A stretch of 64,000 bases of DNA from Sinotaia quadrata (Eukaryota; Mollusca; Gastropoda; Architaenioglossa; Viviparidae), in contig CM054182.1 of assembly GCA_028829895.1 (NCBI GenBank), forward strand, positions 55,908,879 to 55,972,878. The letters are read 5' to 3'. Below the pieces are notes generated by a model. The model was not told the DNA's origin. It did not search any database and was given only the letters and a program-made list of their open reading frames with translations. Position 1 is the first letter of the stretch; each line of letters opens with the position of its first letter. The position numbers and the translations under genes were made by a program. This document shows positions 62,024 to 64,000 of this stretch, piece after piece.

Positions 62024-62067
<44 letters not shown>

Positions 62068-62068
62068 A
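61848..62068. repeat. GT-rich microsatellite, partly (GTGC)/(GTAT) variant
   Basis: Variant GT/GC/GTAT units ending in a purer (GT)n at 62029-62066. Open frames of His-Thr or Cys-Val repeats over it are artefacts. Confidence 0.95.
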
Positions 62069-62069
62069 T

Positions 62070-63080
62070 GTGTTTGTATAACGTGAAAGCAATAAGGGTG
62101 GGATTTCTTATCTAGATTCCTATTATTCAACCAGAACAAATTGATTACAAGTTACTCCAACATTAAAATGGTAATAAATGACAACTCCACATTATCACTC
62201 ACTGTTTAAACTCAAATGGATAATATATAATAATCTTCAACTAAAGAAAAAATGGCGTTTATTGACACTAAAAGGAATAAAACTTGCAATTGTATGCAAA
62301 TTAATTTCACTAGATATATTTTATTCAACTCAAAAGTCAGTCCATTTCGTACAAGATTAATTCTCAGACTGACTGCTGGCTAATTGCTATAAGTTAATTG
62401 TGGTGGTTTGTAGAGGGTCCAATTTGTTGCTCGACTAATTGCTATAAGTTAATTGTATTGGGTTTGTAGAGGGTCTAAGTTTTTTCCTGCAATTTGCATT
62501 GTAATGAATCGACACTAGACGATAAGTGACACTTAACCCTTAACCAACTTATATGTCGATGCGAATTTAGACCAGCTGTAAAAAATGTGGACCTTAAGTA
62601 ATGCTTTCTACTTTGTCATAATTGCGTATTAAGTAGATATATTATCTAGCAGAGCTACATTTTACTTTCATGTAATAATTTTCTGGCATTTTATTAAAGA
62701 TATGGTAAAGTAGAAGTTAGGTAATATAATTCATGTATACAATTAAGAAACAAAGTTAATGCTTGTCTATTTGAGCATAGAATGCTCAACTCTCTATTCT
62801 TGGATTAAATTTTAATTTAAAAAAATGAAGATAAATCGATTTATCTCTTTTGGATCATATTTAAAATTATTAGTGTTAAGTTAGACAGGTATATGAACTA
62901 ACTACCCGCCCTAGATAAATTCAAAGTTTAATTGTATCGACAATAATACTTTTTATTTGATAAAATACACCTTCTGTGTAAGTCCGTACAGGAAGGAGAG
63001 ATAGAAACTAGTCAAAAGAAAGCCAAACACCAATATACAATAATGTTTCATACAGAATAGAACTTTATTTTCTTCTCATT
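62070..63080. other. AT-rich stretch upstream of visible gene 3 exons
   Basis: No exon of any class recognised. A two-copy direct repeat containing aattgctataagttaattgt is at about 62380-62475. Confidence 0.4.
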
Positions 63081-63780
63081 TTAATCCTTCAGAGCAAAAC
63101 TACTTTGAGGACTTTCCAGTATTTAATTTAGATATTTTGCATTCTATGTGTGACACCCCTGGGCACCCTTCACTCATGGATATTATTTGTTAATTATCCA
63201 AAACGATTTACAAGTGACTGATAATCTTAATTTATAGTTATTAATAATTCTCTCATAAGGCAAGCATGTCTCTAACTTGGCGAATTATGAGGGTGTCGTA
63301 AAACTCTACTCTTACTCAATATTAAGATAGACGTTTTACTCACACAATATTTTCGTAGGTGGAAACTTCTTACTGAAGGAGAACAAATCCATCTTTAATT
63401 ATATTTAATGAGCCACCCCCATCCACCCACTGTTCCTCCAACAAATGGTTTTACATAAATGGTGCAAGAATGTTAATAAATTTAACAATAAATTTATTGA
63501 ATCATCAATCAAATACAGTTTCCAGCATATGAATATAATCAAATGAGTGTTGACATTTACAACAATTCACAGCAAAGTCACAAGCTTATTGTTCACAATA
63601 GAATTGTCAGTTTCAAGGTCTTCCTCTAGCATGATGTAGATTATTTCATGAGCCCTGTTCTCTTGAGACTAATCCGGGCGTCCTTCACCTATTATTAGTT
63701 CCCTCAAGCAGAATAACAATGTAGCATTTTCCAGTAATATTCTTGTAACAGACATTCCATGACGTAGTCGAGCATACGTT
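63080..63780 (-). repeat. R2f interspersed repeat, copy D
   Basis: 63360-63540 is the inverted form of copy A's 2780-2965, and 63560-63780 matches 25230-25440 in copy B. Same arrangement as copy B. Confidence 0.55.
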
Positions 63781-63795
63781 GCCACCGTACATGAA

Positions 63796-64000
63796 CAGAC
63801 TGGAGTATATCGTTACTCTTACATACTGGAGTATATCGTTACTCTTACATACTGGAGTATATCGTTACTCTTACATACTGGAGTATATCGTTACTCTTAC
63901 AGACTGGAGTATAACGTTACTCTTACAGACTGGAGTATATCGTTACTCTTACAGACTGGAGTATATCGTTACTCTTACAGACTGTAGTATATCGTTACTC
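63796..64000. repeat. 26-bp minisatellite, at least 8 copies, runs off the window
   Basis: Unit actggagtatatcgttactc plus ttacat/g. Confidence 0.95.

Noticed and set aside
61752..62139. His-Thr-rich and Cys-Val-rich open frames on both strands
   Set aside because: They are translations of the GT-rich microsatellite.
63796..64000. Possible CRISPR-like array at the right edge
   Set aside because: Units are contiguous with no unique spacers; it is a minisatellite in animal DNA.

Overview
The window looks like nuclear DNA of an invertebrate animal, most likely a lophotrochozoan such as a bivalve or other mollusc. It is AT-rich, its genes are split into many short phase-1 exons with GT..AG introns, and its introns are full of micro- and minisatellites and decayed retroelements. 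The exons encode MEGF10/CED-1/scavenger-receptor-F-like EGF repeats, a receptor type greatly expanded in molluscs. The species assignment is inference; the exon structure is read directly.

Three related receptor genes make up the coding content. Gene 1 (+ strand, 3755-11959, 5' end outside the window) has two EGF-type exons, a transmembrane exon and two tail exons. Gene 2 (+, 17950-33762) appears complete: signal peptide, a short Cys-rich exon, a two-exon domain resembling the fucolectin/F5-8-type domain found at the N-terminus of many molluscan MEGF-like proteins, three Cys-rich exons, a transmembrane exon and a tyrosine-rich tail (434 residues from ten exons). Gene 3 (- strand, 61389-36313, 5' end outside the window) has 26 EGF-type exons followed by a transmembrane exon and two tail exons (at least 1161 codons). 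Genes 2 and 3 are tail to tail. All three use an 88-nt transmembrane exon that begins in phase 1 and ends in phase 2, which marks them as paralogues.

Gene 3 is built from three exon classes: A (99-102 nt, 6 Cys), B (132-135 nt, 8 Cys) and C (132-135 nt, 8 Cys), repeated roughly as A-B-C. One A-B-C block (about 44.17-46.74 kb) has been duplicated very recently (46.74-49.08 kb), with the crossover inside exon C. One B exon carries an in-frame TGA, one A exon has lost three of six cysteines, and the tail has no tyrosine. The locus therefore appears to be gaining and decaying modules at the same time.

The rest is introns and intergenic DNA. It holds Ty3/gypsy-type gag, integrase and reverse transcriptase remnants. 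In one of these, integrase lies directly upstream of reverse transcriptase, an unusual Gmr1-like order. There is also a 5'-truncated R2-type non-LTR element with a restriction-like endonuclease, nested in another repeat. Two unclassified interspersed repeat families (called R1 and R2f here) and more than twenty distinct tandem arrays, nearly one per intron, fill much of the remainder. I recognised no tRNA, rRNA or CRISPR.
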